Source: an uncultured Methanolobus sp. (lineage in GTDB: Archaea; Halobacteriota; Methanosarcinia; Methanosarcinales; Methanosarcinaceae). From it: a stretch of DNA of 64,000 bases. Location of the stretch: positions 2,683,562 to 2,747,561 of the forward strand of contig NZ_OY763421.1 in NCBI RefSeq assembly GCF_963667555.1, written 5' to 3'. Made by a program: the position numbers and the translations under genes. Shown piece after piece: positions 56,578 to 64,000 of the stretch (the stretch's first letter is position 1; each line of letters starts with the position of its first letter). The notes beneath the pieces were generated by a model. The model did no database searches, was not told the DNA's origin, and worked only from the letters and a program-made list of their open reading frames with translations.

Positions 56578-59500
56578 TTCCGGCAACATTAGAACATCAT
56601 CAATAATAGTATATCCTACATCGGAAAAGATGTTATTGAGGTATTCTCCCGGATTCTTGTCCACGGTTATGCAGAAGAAATGCATTCCACGATTTTTTCC
56701 TTCTGAGATCGCCATTCGTGTATCTTCCTGCGCAATGTCACCCTGGTATGAATCTTCTCCTCTGGCCCTGTCATAGGGTTCACCGTCAGATAACAAAACC
56801 AGCATCTTAGTCCTTGCACCGGCTTTTTCCAGTTTCTTTATGGAATGTCTGATAGCTGGTCCCAGACGTGTGTTTGATTCGGATGCCAGTATGCTCATTC
56901 TCTTTGCAACGTCATCTGAGAATTTTTCATCAAATTCCTTGATTTTAAAGTATTCCACATTATCCTTACTTTTTCCTGAGAATGCGTAAATGGCATACTT
57001 GTCACCAATGCTCTCAAGAGCCTGGCTCATTATTATCAAAGCATCTTTCTCAACGTCAAGTATACTCCGGCCATCCATTCCAAGTATCTTGCGTGTGGAA
57101 GCGCTCACATCCATAAGGAACAGGGTCGCAACATCCCTTTCCTGTTTATCCCACCTGATATACATTCCTTCATCAGGACTTGCTCCGCATCTTTTAGTTA
57201 TCAGGGATTCAGTGTAGGCATCAATATCAATCTCTGTACCGTCATTCTGACCTTTCAGCCGGTGGAATGCTTCCGGTTTCATTAGTCCGAATGTATGTCT
57301 TATAAGGGCGATCTCATTCCCGTAGCGTTCCAATGCTTTTTTGTAGTGGGCAGTGTTCCCACCACCGGGTTCCATCTCATTGACAGTGCTCCACTCCGAG
57401 CGATAATCGTTGATAGTGCTGTCCCATTCATCATACTTGTAGCTGCCAAGCACACGCCAGTTATTGTCAAGAGGTTGTGTGGGCTTATCGGTAGCCTGTT
57501 CCTTTGGTCTTTCCTCATCGGCAGTAAGGTCAGCTTCTGTTTCAGGAATGAAGTTCTTGATGACGTTTTCGTATGGTTTTGTCATCATAGGGTCAGTTTG
57601 CCCGCTTGCACCGACATCCATCCCACGATAGGCGATATTTTTGATCATGCTATATTTTATCTCATCAAGCGGTCCAAGCTTGTCTTCCAGAGAACAGTAT
57701 ATGTCAAAAGCCAGTTCAAAGGCTGAAAATGTGGTGGATTCCGTAGTGAATATCCTGTTTTTAAGTTCATCCTGAAGAACTTTCAGGATTCCGTCCATCG
57801 TTTCATCCGCAACTCCATCCATTCCAGATTCAGGTTTTGGATAATGTCCGGTGGATATCCATAACAGTCCTTCCATGAACTTCTCAAGTTCACCTTCGGG
57901 AAAATCCCTCATCAAAAGCATTTCGTGTCGTACTTCTTCAAGATCAGTACGAACTCCCCTGTAATGTTCCATTATCATAAACTCGACACGTGCGTCTTCC
58001 AGTATTCCGAATATGGTTGCTGCAAGTATCTGATTTGGGAAAAGTGAGAGCAAGTCTACAAGATCGGTGCTTTTGGAATCTTGTTTATGGTCGGAACTCG
58101 TTGCAGGATATTTATCTCTGATTCTCTTCTCAAGTTCAGTCAATATTTCAGGTTCAGTATCAAGAGAACTGAAGCGGGCATGTCCAACCTCGTGCATCAC
58201 ACTGAGCTTGTATATCCTGAAATTATCCTCTATATTTTCGTAAACTCCTATCTTTGGTGCAAGATAGATAGTATTTCCTGCGATGATAGGATTCATTCCC
58301 TGAACTTCAATTTGCAAAGGAAGGGTTGCCATTGACCTTATTATAAAATTGCTGCCTGAAAGTCCGAGGGCATAGTATCTCAGGACGTTGGCCACTTTCT
58401 GGAGAGCAACAGCACCAGTGAGTTCTTCCACAAGTTCCCTGGAGCTTTTTGATTCAAGTGAGAAATAGGCTTTTCCGGCAGGCTTTCTCTCACTTGCAGC
58501 TTCCAGTCCTTTAATAGTCCATTCCTTCAGTTCTTCAATGTCAAGTTTTTCCAGCAGGGAAGGGGAATTTGCAAAGAAGTCAAGTGCAAGTTTCCTGTCA
58601 TTTTCATAGACTATGAGTCCTATATCTGCCCATTTGTCTGCGTTTTCCGGTGGTGTCGTGTCTGAAAAGTTTCCAAGATTCTCAAAGAATGCACTGGCAA
58701 GAGCTCCTTCTTTCTGAAGGAGCCTGTCGGCTGTCCTGAAGATATCATCATACATCAAAGGTGGTATTTTTATCAGGGATGCAACAGATCTCTCGTAGTA
58801 TTTTGATGCTGCTTCCGGGTTTTGAAGTGCGATTCCTTCCCCTATACCAGACCATAGGAAAAACAGTTCTCTTCCAAGAAGTATGCAGGCTGCAGATGCA
58901 TTCTCAAAATAGCTTTCAAGGCAGTCGGGTTGCAGGTCTGCCAGCCGGATGCCGGCCTTAACAAGCAATGTCCTTGTCTCATGGTCTGTATCCTTGCTGT
59001 ATTTTCCAAGTATGAAAACAGTTGTTATAAAGGCACGAAGAGCATTCTTATTGTTGCTCAATGCGCTGGTTGCTTTGTCTGTCCATTCAAAAGCTTCTGA
59101 AAGTTCCAGTGTGTCCAGATATTGGGGATATGTGTTAAGAAATGAGCCTGCGCTTTTATTATCCTCATCAGCAAGACTGCAGGTGGCATCAATAAGCCTT
59201 GTCAGTTTCTTCTCTTCAGTATTTTCCACAATGGTTCCGGCATTTTTGAACAATGCCATCGTGACAAGTTCTCCGCATTCCAGTGTTTTTTCCATGGAGA
59301 TAAGGTGTTCTGTTCTTTTCTGAGCTGGAATCTTGCCTATTATTTTTCCGGTGCTGCCGATAAGTTCAATTCCTGTGAGCCAGTGTTTGCTGCTTATGTT
59401 TTCCACGATTCTGCAATAGAGTGAAAAATCATCCCGGTTAAAGAGAGCATTCAGGTCGTTCAGATGCTCAAAATATGATTCTGCAACCTTTGTATTGATA

Positions 59501-59979
59501 GTTCCAAGCGTACTTCCGTGTGTTGCAAGCTCACTGAACCTTTCAGGTCCGGTGGATACTATGACCTTACCGGTGTATTTGAAATAGGCGATTGCCATCC
59601 ATTTGTTCTGCCCGGCCATTGCAATTCCCTGCATTGTCCATTTATCCAGAAGTTCAAGGCCGCCTTTTATGATTATATTCTGTGATGAATCGAAGAATCC
59701 CTCACAGCAGGATACGCTAAGCTCGGATACATTTTTTGCAAGGTTAAGCCAGTTTCTGAATTCATGCTGACCAAGGGCTTTGTACACTCCTGGCGCTGCT
59801 CCAAGATAAGCAATGAGAACTCTTTGTCCTCGTTTTTGTGCACTTTTTCCTGCGTGGAATATGATCTCCAGTGCAATGTCATCAAGATTGTCAAATCCTG
59901 ATGCAAGCTCAGAAACCAGTGAACTTTCCAGTGTGGGAAAATTGGATGATATAAGTCCTGTGATATTTTCAGTACTCAT
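56542..59979 (-). CDS. NorD/CbbO-like VWA protein with zincin-type signature
   Basis: The 1145-aa protein has an N-terminal half built from repeats of about 40 residues (pattern W-x3-G-x5-A-x2-Y-F; examples near residues 115, 300, 450, 500). A central HEVGHARF (about 594-601) with LEDARVEF some 65 residues later recalls a gluzincin-type metal site seen in NorD/CobT relatives. The C-terminal von Willebrand A domain has the MIDAS motif FLMDVSAST and LLSDGEPYD. NorD and CbbO proteins act with AAA+ NorQ/CbbQ to insert metal or remodel enzymes such as NO reductase and Rubisco. The NorQ-like gene is 14 bp upstream. The client here is unknown. Confidence 0.88.
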   Translation of the reverse strand: MSTENITGLISSNFPTLESSLVSELASGFDNLDDIALEIIFHAGKSAQKRGQRVLIAYLGAAPGVYKALGQHEFRNWLNLAKNVSELSVSCCEGFFDSSQNIIIKGGLELLDKWTMQGIAMAGQNKWMAIAYFKYTGKVIVSTGPERFSELATHGSTLGTINTKVAESYFEHLNDLNALFNRDDFSLYCRIVENISSKHWLTGIELIGSTGKIIGKIPAQKRTEHLISMEKTLECGELVTMALFKNAGTIVENTEEKKLTRLIDATCSLADEDNKSAGSFLNTYPQYLDTLELSEAFEWTDKATSALSNNKNALRAFITTVFILGKYSKDTDHETRTLLVKAGIRLADLQPDCLESYFENASAACILLGRELFFLWSGIGEGIALQNPEAASKYYERSVASLIKIPPLMYDDIFRTADRLLQKEGALASAFFENLGNFSDTTPPENADKWADIGLIVYENDRKLALDFFANSPSLLEKLDIEELKEWTIKGLEAASERKPAGKAYFSLESKSSRELVEELTGAVALQKVANVLRYYALGLSGSNFIIRSMATLPLQIEVQGMNPIIAGNTIYLAPKIGVYENIEDNFRIYKLSVMHEVGHARFSSLDTEPEILTELEKRIRDKYPATSSDHKQDSKSTDLVDLLSLFPNQILAATIFGILEDARVEFMIMEHYRGVRTDLEEVRHEMLLMRDFPEGELEKFMEGLLWISTGHYPKPESGMDGVADETMDGILKVLQDELKNRIFTTESTTFSAFELAFDIYCSLEDKLGPLDEIKYSMIKNIAYRGMDVGASGQTDPMMTKPYENVIKNFIPETEADLTADEERPKEQATDKPTQPLDNNWRVLGSYKYDEWDSTINDYRSEWSTVNEMEPGGGNTAHYKKALERYGNEIALIRHTFGLMKPEAFHRLKGQNDGTEIDIDAYTESLITKRCGASPDEGMYIRWDKQERDVATLFLMDVSASTRKILGMDGRSILDVEKDALIIMSQALESIGDKYAIYAFSGKSKDNVEYFKIKEFDEKFSDDVAKRMSILASESNTRLGPAIRHSIKKLEKAGARTKMLVLLSDGEPYDRARGEDSYQGDIAQEDTRMAISEGKNRGMHFFCITVDKNPGEYLNNIFSDVGYTIIDDVLMLPEMLPLLYKRLTT

Positions 59980-59993
59980 AGTCTCTCTTTTAT

Positions 59994-60824
59994 TTATCCC
60001 ATAATTGCGGCAATGATCTCATCAATACTTTTCTGCAAGTCCTGATTATCAGTAATAGGCTGTGACATTGCTATCCTGCAGGCTTCTTTTGCTTCGATGC
60101 CTTCACGGATGAGCTTGCCTGCGTAGATGAGCAGACGTGTGCTTACTCCTTCCTCAAGTCCGTGGTGTTTGAAGTTCCTGATGCTCTGGCCTATCTCTAC
60201 GAGTCTTGCTGCGGTTTGCTCGTCTACCAGTGTCTCGTGGGCCACGATCTGCTTTTCCAGTTCTGCAGGAGGATAGTCAAATTCAACGGCAACAAAACGC
60301 TGTCTAGTGCTTTGTTTCATGTCCTTGACTATGCTCTGGTAGCCGGGGTTGTATGAAACTGAGAGCATGAACTCATCCGGTGCCTTGATGATAACTCCGA
60401 GCTTGTTTACAGGGATTATGCGCCTGTCATCGGTGAGCGGGTGAATGACTACTATGGTATCCTTTCTGGCTTCGACAACTTCGTCAAGGTAGCAGATGGC
60501 ACCGCTTTTCACGGCTTTTGTGAGAGGTCCGTCACTCCATTCCACGTTGTCTCCTTTGATGAGGAAACGTCCCACAAGGTCGGTTGCTGTGAGATCCTCG
60601 TGGCAGGCAATTGTTATCAGAGGACGCTGTAACTTCCATGCCATATACTCCATGAATCGTGTTTTTCCACAACCTGTCGGTCCTTTGAGATTTACCGGAA
60701 GTTTGTTCCTGTAAGCAGCTATAAAGATCTCCACTTCGTTGCCTACTGGTATATAATAAGGCTCTTCAGTTATCAGGTATTCATCGACCGGCAGTTCCTC
60801 GGATAAAGCGCATTTCATTGCCAT
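59994..60824 (-). CDS. NorQ/CbbQ-type MoxR AAA+ ATPase
   Basis: The 276-aa ATPase has Walker [10 protein letters not shown] (about 48-56), Walker [14 protein letters not shown], a sensor-1 Asn in [11 protein letters not shown], the arginine-containing STRQRF segment and a C-terminal CbbQ-like domain. A GAGGAG site precedes the start. It forms a two-gene unit with the VWA protein. By family analogy it uses ATP to remodel a metalloenzyme or complex with the VWA partner. Confidence 0.93.
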   Translation of the reverse strand: MAMKCALSEELPVDEYLITEEPYYIPVGNEVEIFIAAYRNKLPVNLKGPTGCGKTRFMEYMAWKLQRPLITIACHEDLTATDLVGRFLIKGDNVEWSDGPLTKAVKSGAICYLDEVVEARKDTIVVIHPLTDDRRIIPVNKLGVIIKAPDEFMLSVSYNPGYQSIVKDMKQSTRQRFVAVEFDYPPAELEKQIVAHETLVDEQTAARLVEIGQSIRNFKHHGLEEGVSTRLLIYAGKLIREGIEAKEACRIAMSQPITDNQDLQKSIDEIIAAIMG

Positions 60825-60971
60825 AGCAATCTCCTCTTATGGTAGTATCTATCCTTTTCTGGTTTAAATGTGCTGTGCAGAATGTTGTCGGAATTTAAGC
60901 CAATATGCCTAATTCAAGAAATAGTGGGGAACATGAAAACTTTTAACAGGTTTTAAATCTATTCATCTACA

Positions 60972-61304
60972 ATGTCAATTTTAGATGATATTACTGATAT
61001 TTTGTCTAACAGCATATTCTTTTTCACTTCTTTTTTAATAGTTCGGCTACTGCTGAATATTTTGGCATATATTGGCAAATATAATACTGTTAATAGTTTT
61101 GATAATGACATTTCCCAAACAATAAGTACATTAAACTCAGCAATCATTGATGGGTTGGGCTTACTTTTGGATACAGCTAACCCGATTCCTTTTACAAGTA
61201 TTAATTTGAGTACAGGTGCTTTGGAGTTTGATTTTATAGCAGGTGTTATATTTCTAATATCAATGTTAAGTGCTTTTTTTGTATATTCTTTGAAAAAAGA
61301 TTAA
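60972..61304 (+). CDS. Small hypothetical membrane protein (110 aa)
   Basis: Two hydrophobic helices (about 12-34 and 85-107) enclose a polar extracytoplasmic or cytoplasmic loop. The composition is AT-rich and the codon usage is unlike the flanking conserved genes. No family is recognised. It is isolated in a region of small unknown genes. Confidence 0.6.
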   Translation: MSILDDITDILSNSIFFFTSFLIVRLLLNILAYIGKYNTVNSFDNDISQTISTLNSAIIDGLGLLLDTANPIPFTSINLSTGALEFDFIAGVIFLISMLSAFFVYSLKKD

Positions 61305-61454
61305 CATGCAATTTGGTGAGAGTCATATGAAGAACAAACAATGAGTCTAGATTGTAACTTCTTTTTATTAAAGTTGAATATTGATTTTAGTTTGAAAACC
61401 CAGTTACAACTCGTCACGATATTCAAGTTGCTGAATATAATTTCCAAATGCCGG
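61305..61454. other. AT-rich gap without a recognisable gene
   Basis: This short stretch between the small membrane protein gene and a leftward 36-aa ORF shows no convincing ORF, RNA or repeat. Confidence 0.4.
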
Positions 61455-61565
61455 TCATTTAAGATTAATATAACCTGCAGCTAACCCCATGACAACTATC
61501 ATTGCGATATATAGGAGAATTACAAGCATAATTCCCATGGTGCTTGATTTGCCATTGTCACTCAT
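61455..61565 (-). CDS. 36-aa single-span membrane ORF
   Basis: This short ORF has an ATG behind GGGAC and encodes a short polar N-terminus (MSDNGKSS) and one membrane helix (IMLVILLYIAMIVVMGLAAG), then INLK. Small one-helix proteins of this kind are common in methanogens. No conserved match is recognised from sequence alone. Confidence 0.45.
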   Translation of the reverse strand: MSDNGKSSTMGIMLVILLYIAMIVVMGLAAGYINLK

Positions 61566-61661
61566 GTGTCCCATATAAATGGGTGTTGTATGTGGTATAT
61601 GTATTTTGTGGAAATGTGTTTAAAGATCAGGTTTCACTTTTATTCATGGGTTTTAAAAGGT

Positions 61662-61694
61662 AAAAAAGGAGGGTAACGGAAAATACTCTCCGTT
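61662..61694 (-). terminator. Terminator after the PEF-CTERM gene
   Basis: On the minus strand a 6-bp stem, AACGGA/TCCGTT (61675-61680 with 61689-61694), follows the stop codon. A pyrimidine-rich tract with six T (61662-61668) comes next. Confidence 0.5.
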
Positions 61695-62008
61695 TAGTTT
61701 CTTCTGTGCTGGAATATAAATGCCAGTCCAACGATTGCAGCTATTGGAATTGCAATGGTTGGGAATTCTGGGATTCCGTTATTTTGACAGGTATTCGTTG
61801 GATCCTCTGGACACGAATCACATCCATCAGGCACACCATCTCGATCAGTATCTATCTTGTCGTTGTAGCCTGGACAGATATCGTTACAATCACATACTCC
61901 ATCTTCATCCTCATCACCATCCGAACATGGTGGTGCTAATGCAGTTGCAGTACCAGCTATCAACAGCATCACTACTGCTAATATCTGAATTTTCTCATTT
62001 CTGTTCAT
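61694..62008 (-). CDS. Small secreted PEF-CTERM protein with calcium-binding-type repeats
   Basis: The 104-aa protein has a signal peptide (about 1-24), then a Cys/Asp-rich segment with thrombospondin type-3-like motifs (DGDEDEDGVCDCND and DTDRDGVPDGCDSC). It ends in GIPEFPTIAIPIAAIVGLA and a basic tail. The ending is a PEF-CTERM signal, the Methanosarcina-type target of a dedicated archaeosortase. The start is the ATG at 62008; the longer open frame adds non-signal sequence. It is likely a surface-displayed calcium-binding peptide. Confidence 0.85.
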   Translation of the reverse strand: MNRNEKIQILAVVMLLIAGTATALAPPCSDGDEDEDGVCDCNDICPGYNDKIDTDRDGVPDGCDSCPEDPTNTCQNNGIPEFPTIAIPIAAIVGLAFIFQHRRN

Positions 62009-62182
62009 TTGTTTAACCCCGCTTGTAAGTAAGTAAGCCAATTTCAAATACAACTTGTATAGAAATTGCACAATATTATTTTGTGATATTGCGATATAAT
62101 AGGGTTGCGAAACTGAGTTACATATGAGTTCAATTTAAAAATCTTTAATCTGTACTGGCAAAGTGTTTGCACAATGTAAAGT

Positions 62183-62199
62183 GCAGTGTAAATCACTGC
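62183..62199 (-). terminator. Hairpin at the 3' end of the 57-aa gene
   Basis: A perfect 6-bp inverted repeat GCAGTG (62183-62188) and CACTGC (62194-62199) with a 5-nt loop overlaps the stop codon of the leftward 57-aa gene. No strong T-tract follows, so termination activity is uncertain. Confidence 0.35.
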
Positions 62200-62366
62200 G
62201 CTTCGATCACTGCCCAGTTCTTGGGAAGAACTGCCTTAGCTTCAAATGCTCCGTCAGCCTGGAACTCTCCAAGTAGTGTGGCATCTGCTGTTATTTTGAT
62301 ATCTTTTGCAGTAATGGTCTTAATGTGTTTTCCATCTTCTGTGTAAATCTCAAATTTGGTTCCCAT
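62193..62366 (-). CDS. Small soluble protein (57 aa), unknown
   Basis: The ATG lies 9 nt after GGGAG, and the coding sequence is well formed. The protein begins MGTKFEIYTEDGKHIKTITA and ends NWAVIEAQ, with alternating strands suggesting a small beta-barrel. No family is recognised. It is shorter than typical ORF cut-offs, but its ribosome site and codon use argue that it is real. Confidence 0.75.
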   Translation of the reverse strand: MGTKFEIYTEDGKHIKTITAKDIKITADATLLGEFQADGAFEAKAVLPKNWAVIEAQ

Positions 62367-62444
62367 TCCAATTCACTCCCATCGTTTGTTACTTAGTTAT
62401 ATATTGATGTAGAGATTTTAATTTTGTGTTACAACTCTCTTTTT

Positions 62445-62798
62445 ATGCAACGACTTACAACGTTGTATGTGATAACTATGTTTGATCGACAAGAATGGAG
62501 TCAGATTCTGATTCCTAAGACTACAAAGGAATATATTTGCAAGATTGCAAAAGCCCATAATCTCAAGATATGGGAAGTTGTGGACAATTCTTTTCAAGGA
62601 TCTAAGTACAGGTTGAACAATGAAACAGAACAATTTGACATTAAATCGAGGCTTGAAAGGATGGAGAAACATATAGAAATTATGGACGAACAACTGTCCA
62701 AAGTACTAAAAAAAACAATAGTCCCGGCCGAATTCGAATCGGCGTCTTCGGCTCCAAAGGCCGAAAGGATTGACCGCTACCCTACGGGACTACAATGA
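62445..62798 (+). CDS. Hypothetical protein whose 3' end runs antisense through tRNA-Gln
   Basis: From the ATG at 62445 (or 62478, MFDRQEWSQ) the frame encodes about 85 plausible residues (KTTKEYICKIAKAHNLKIWE, then a coiled-coil-like segment). It then continues without stop into the reverse complement of the tRNA-Gln gene, ending just beyond it. The last ~25 residues are therefore tRNA antisense. Either the gene lost its original end at the tRNA, or the ORF is only partly real. No family is recognised. Confidence 0.45.
   Translation: MQRLTTLYVITMFDRQEWSQILIPKTTKEYICKIAKAHNLKIWEVVDNSFQGSKYRLNNETEQFDIKSRLERMEKHIEIMDEQLSKVLKKTIVPAEFESASSAPKAERIDRYPTGLQ
62719..62791 (-). tRNA. trnQ: tRNA-Gln (anticodon TTG)
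   Basis: A complete cloverleaf reads on the minus strand. The acceptor stem is AGTCCCG/CGGGACT, the anticodon stem TCGGC/GCCGA encloses the loop C-T-T-T-G-G-A with anticodon TTG, and the T-arm is GCCGA/TCGGC with loop TTCGAAT. The discriminator base is A, and CCA is not encoded. No intron is present. In archaea this tRNA is charged with glutamate and then amidated. Confidence 0.95.
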
Positions 62799-62857
62799 TT
62801 AGCACAATAAATGCATAATAATACTTATTTGTTATGCAGGCAAGGGATTTAAGTCCA

Positions 62858-63949
62858 TCATTTAGCGATGATAAGTGTCAGCAAGTCCTTGTCTGCAAGT
62901 ACATGGTCAAGACCGGCTCTCTGACCGGGGTGCTTTGCTGATTCTCCCCATATCTGTGCGTATCTGAACTTTCTCCTGAAATCACGGTGCAGGTGGTCAC
63001 AGATATCACCAACATTGACACCATTTCTCACAATAAGTGGCTCTTCAAGGTCAGCAGGTCCACCCTGAGGTTTCAGGTAGATACGAATGAAATCAAGAGC
63101 ATCGTATATCATATCCTTCACAGAATCAAGGTTGATCTCCTTATCTGCGGAAATGTATGTAGCTTCAGGATATTCTGCTTTGCATTTCTTAAGCACATAC
63201 TCATCGGCCATATCCACCTTATTCACAACGGTAACTGCAGGGATATAGACCCTGTTGCCCATTATAACATCGATGAGCTGATCCACGTCGATATTATCCC
63301 TGATAAGCACATGAGCATTGTGTATCTTGTAATCGTTAAGTATGGCCTTGATAAGGTCATCTGAGATGTCCAGGTCAATGGTACTGCTGATAGTAACTCC
63401 GCCGCGGTCCTGTCTTTTTATAACCACATCAGGAGCTTTCTGGTTAAGGCGGATACCCGCATCATATAATTCCTGTGTAAGGACTTCATGGTGATAATTC
63501 TGGAAAACATCAAGAATAAAGACCACAAGGTCACAGTTCCTCACAACTGCGATAACTTCTCTTCCACGGCCTCTGCCGCTTGCTGCACCTTTTACAAGTC
63601 CCGGTACATCAAGGATCTGAATAGTTGCATTGTTGTATTCTAGTACACCAGGAATAACGTCAAGTGTAGTAAACTCGTAGGCACCAACCTCTGAATTTGC
63701 GCCAGTGAGCTTGTTAAGTAAAGTGGATTTACCTACGGATGGGAAACCTACAAGTGTAACCGTGGCATCTCCTGACTTTTTAACGGAGTATCCTTCACCG
63801 CCACCTTTACTTGCGGCCTTTTTTACAACCTCATCACGCAGACGTGCAAGCTTTGCCTTCAGTTTTCCTATGTGATGTGACGTTGCTTTGTTGTAAGAAG
63901 TTTTCTTTATTTCCTCTTCAACTTCCTGTATTTCCTCATGTAATCCCAT
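62858..63949 (-). CDS. Drg/Rbg-type GTP-binding protein (Obg family)
   Basis: The GTPase of about 363 aa has an N-terminal helical hairpin, G1 GFPSVGKST, G2/G3 (YEFTTLDVIPG, DVPGLVKGAA), G4 VVNKVDM and a C-terminal TGS domain (about 290-363). It is the archaeal counterpart of eukaryotic Drg1/2, which bind ribosomes. I place the start at the ATG at 63949; an in-frame TTG at 63955 is the alternative. The gene is complete within the window and starts about 50 bp from its right edge. Confidence 0.95.
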   Translation of the reverse strand: MGLHEEIQEVEEEIKKTSYNKATSHHIGKLKAKLARLRDEVVKKAASKGGGEGYSVKKSGDATVTLVGFPSVGKSTLLNKLTGANSEVGAYEFTTLDVIPGVLEYNNATIQILDVPGLVKGAASGRGRGREVIAVVRNCDLVVFILDVFQNYHHEVLTQELYDAGIRLNQKAPDVVIKRQDRGGVTISSTIDLDISDDLIKAILNDYKIHNAHVLIRDNIDVDQLIDVIMGNRVYIPAVTVVNKVDMADEYVLKKCKAEYPEATYISADKEINLDSVKDMIYDALDFIRIYLKPQGGPADLEEPLIVRNGVNVGDICDHLHRDFRRKFRYAQIWGESAKHPGQRAGLDHVLADKDLLTLIIAK

Positions 63950-64000
63950 TTGCAACCTACCATAACGTCAAAATAAAAAAGATTTTCCCGATTTTTGAAT

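Noticed and set aside
1..64000. Pyrrolysine read-through of TAG codons
   Set aside because: The TAG-ended genes I checked (for example fen and the methyltransferase at 5281) have normal family length, and no mtmB/mtbB/mttB gene is in the window.
1..64000. Insertion sequences, integrases or rRNA genes
   Set aside because: No transposase or recombinase motif, terminal inverted repeats or rRNA core sequence was found on either strand.

Overview
The window reads as an ordinary chromosomal segment of a methanogenic archaeon of the order Methanosarcinales, most likely a methylotrophic Methanosarcinaceae relative such as Methanolobus, Methanococcoides or Methanohalophilus. The evidence is a complete operon of methyl-coenzyme M reductase (MCR) activation proteins, class I lysyl-tRNA synthetase, archaeal FEN1 and aIF5A, Methanosarcina-type S-layer duplication domains, PGF- and PEF-CTERM sorting signals, and frequent TTG/GTG starts with strong GGAGG-type ribosome sites. 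Genus assignment is inference. No rRNA, CRISPR array, transposase or integrase was seen. One tRNA (Gln, anticodon TTG) is present.

Layout. 0-5.3 kb: the 3' part of moaC, PRPP synthetase, a MagIII-like DNA glycosylase overlapping a CDIN1-like (TPD) nuclease gene, and lysS with a hairpin-rich leader. 5.3-12.6 kb: two methyltransferases, a U32 peptidase coupled to a DNPH1-like hydrolase, a lipoprotein that also carries a PGF-CTERM tail, MazG and HisF. 12.6-14.7 kb: a small AT-rich accessory stretch with a 28-aa membrane ORF, an unknown membrane protein, a truncated winged-helix fragment and a possible PD-(D/E)XK protein. 14.7-21.1 kb: DUF1614, a bifunctional-nuclease family protein, a fused 5-oxoprolinase behind a hexanucleotide repeat, Pcm and an HVO_0476-type zinc protein. 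21.3-31.4 kb: a PAS histidine kinase with a degenerate receiver, a lipoprotein/membrane/wHTH run, GNAT, the aIF5A-agmatinase pair, an aldehyde ferredoxin oxidoreductase, a methyltransferase overlapping a matrixin-like protease, and a soluble P-type-ATPase-like HAD protein.

31.6-39.0 kb is the metabolic centrepiece: component A2 and methanogenesis markers 3, 6, 5, 15, 17 and 7, tightly packed on one strand, followed by an AhpD-like protein. A2, Mmp3, Mmp7 and Mmp17 are known parts of the ATP-driven complex that reduces the nickel of F430 in MCR. Mmp3 appears to start at an ACG codon behind a well placed Shine-Dalgarno sequence.

39-49.1 kb: housekeeping and stress genes (presenilin-like protease, a short UPF0066/TrmO-like protein, FEN1, GpmI, MATE, MsrB, a cupredoxin-like lipoprotein, DUF1294, DUF123, DUF2278). 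49.3-62.8 kb is the most unusual part. A 2156-aa surface protein with duplicated S-layer domain pairs lies between two nearly identical 36-bp direct repeats. The right repeat is the 3' end of a NorD/CbbO-like VWA gene and the left is an in-frame remnant of the same end. The VWA protein carries a zincin-like HExxH signature and is paired with a NorQ/CbbQ-type AAA+ ATPase whose client is unknown. After this come small membrane and PEF-CTERM surface proteins, a 57-aa small gene and tRNA-Gln with an ORF running antisense through it. The window ends with a complete Drg/Obg GTPase.
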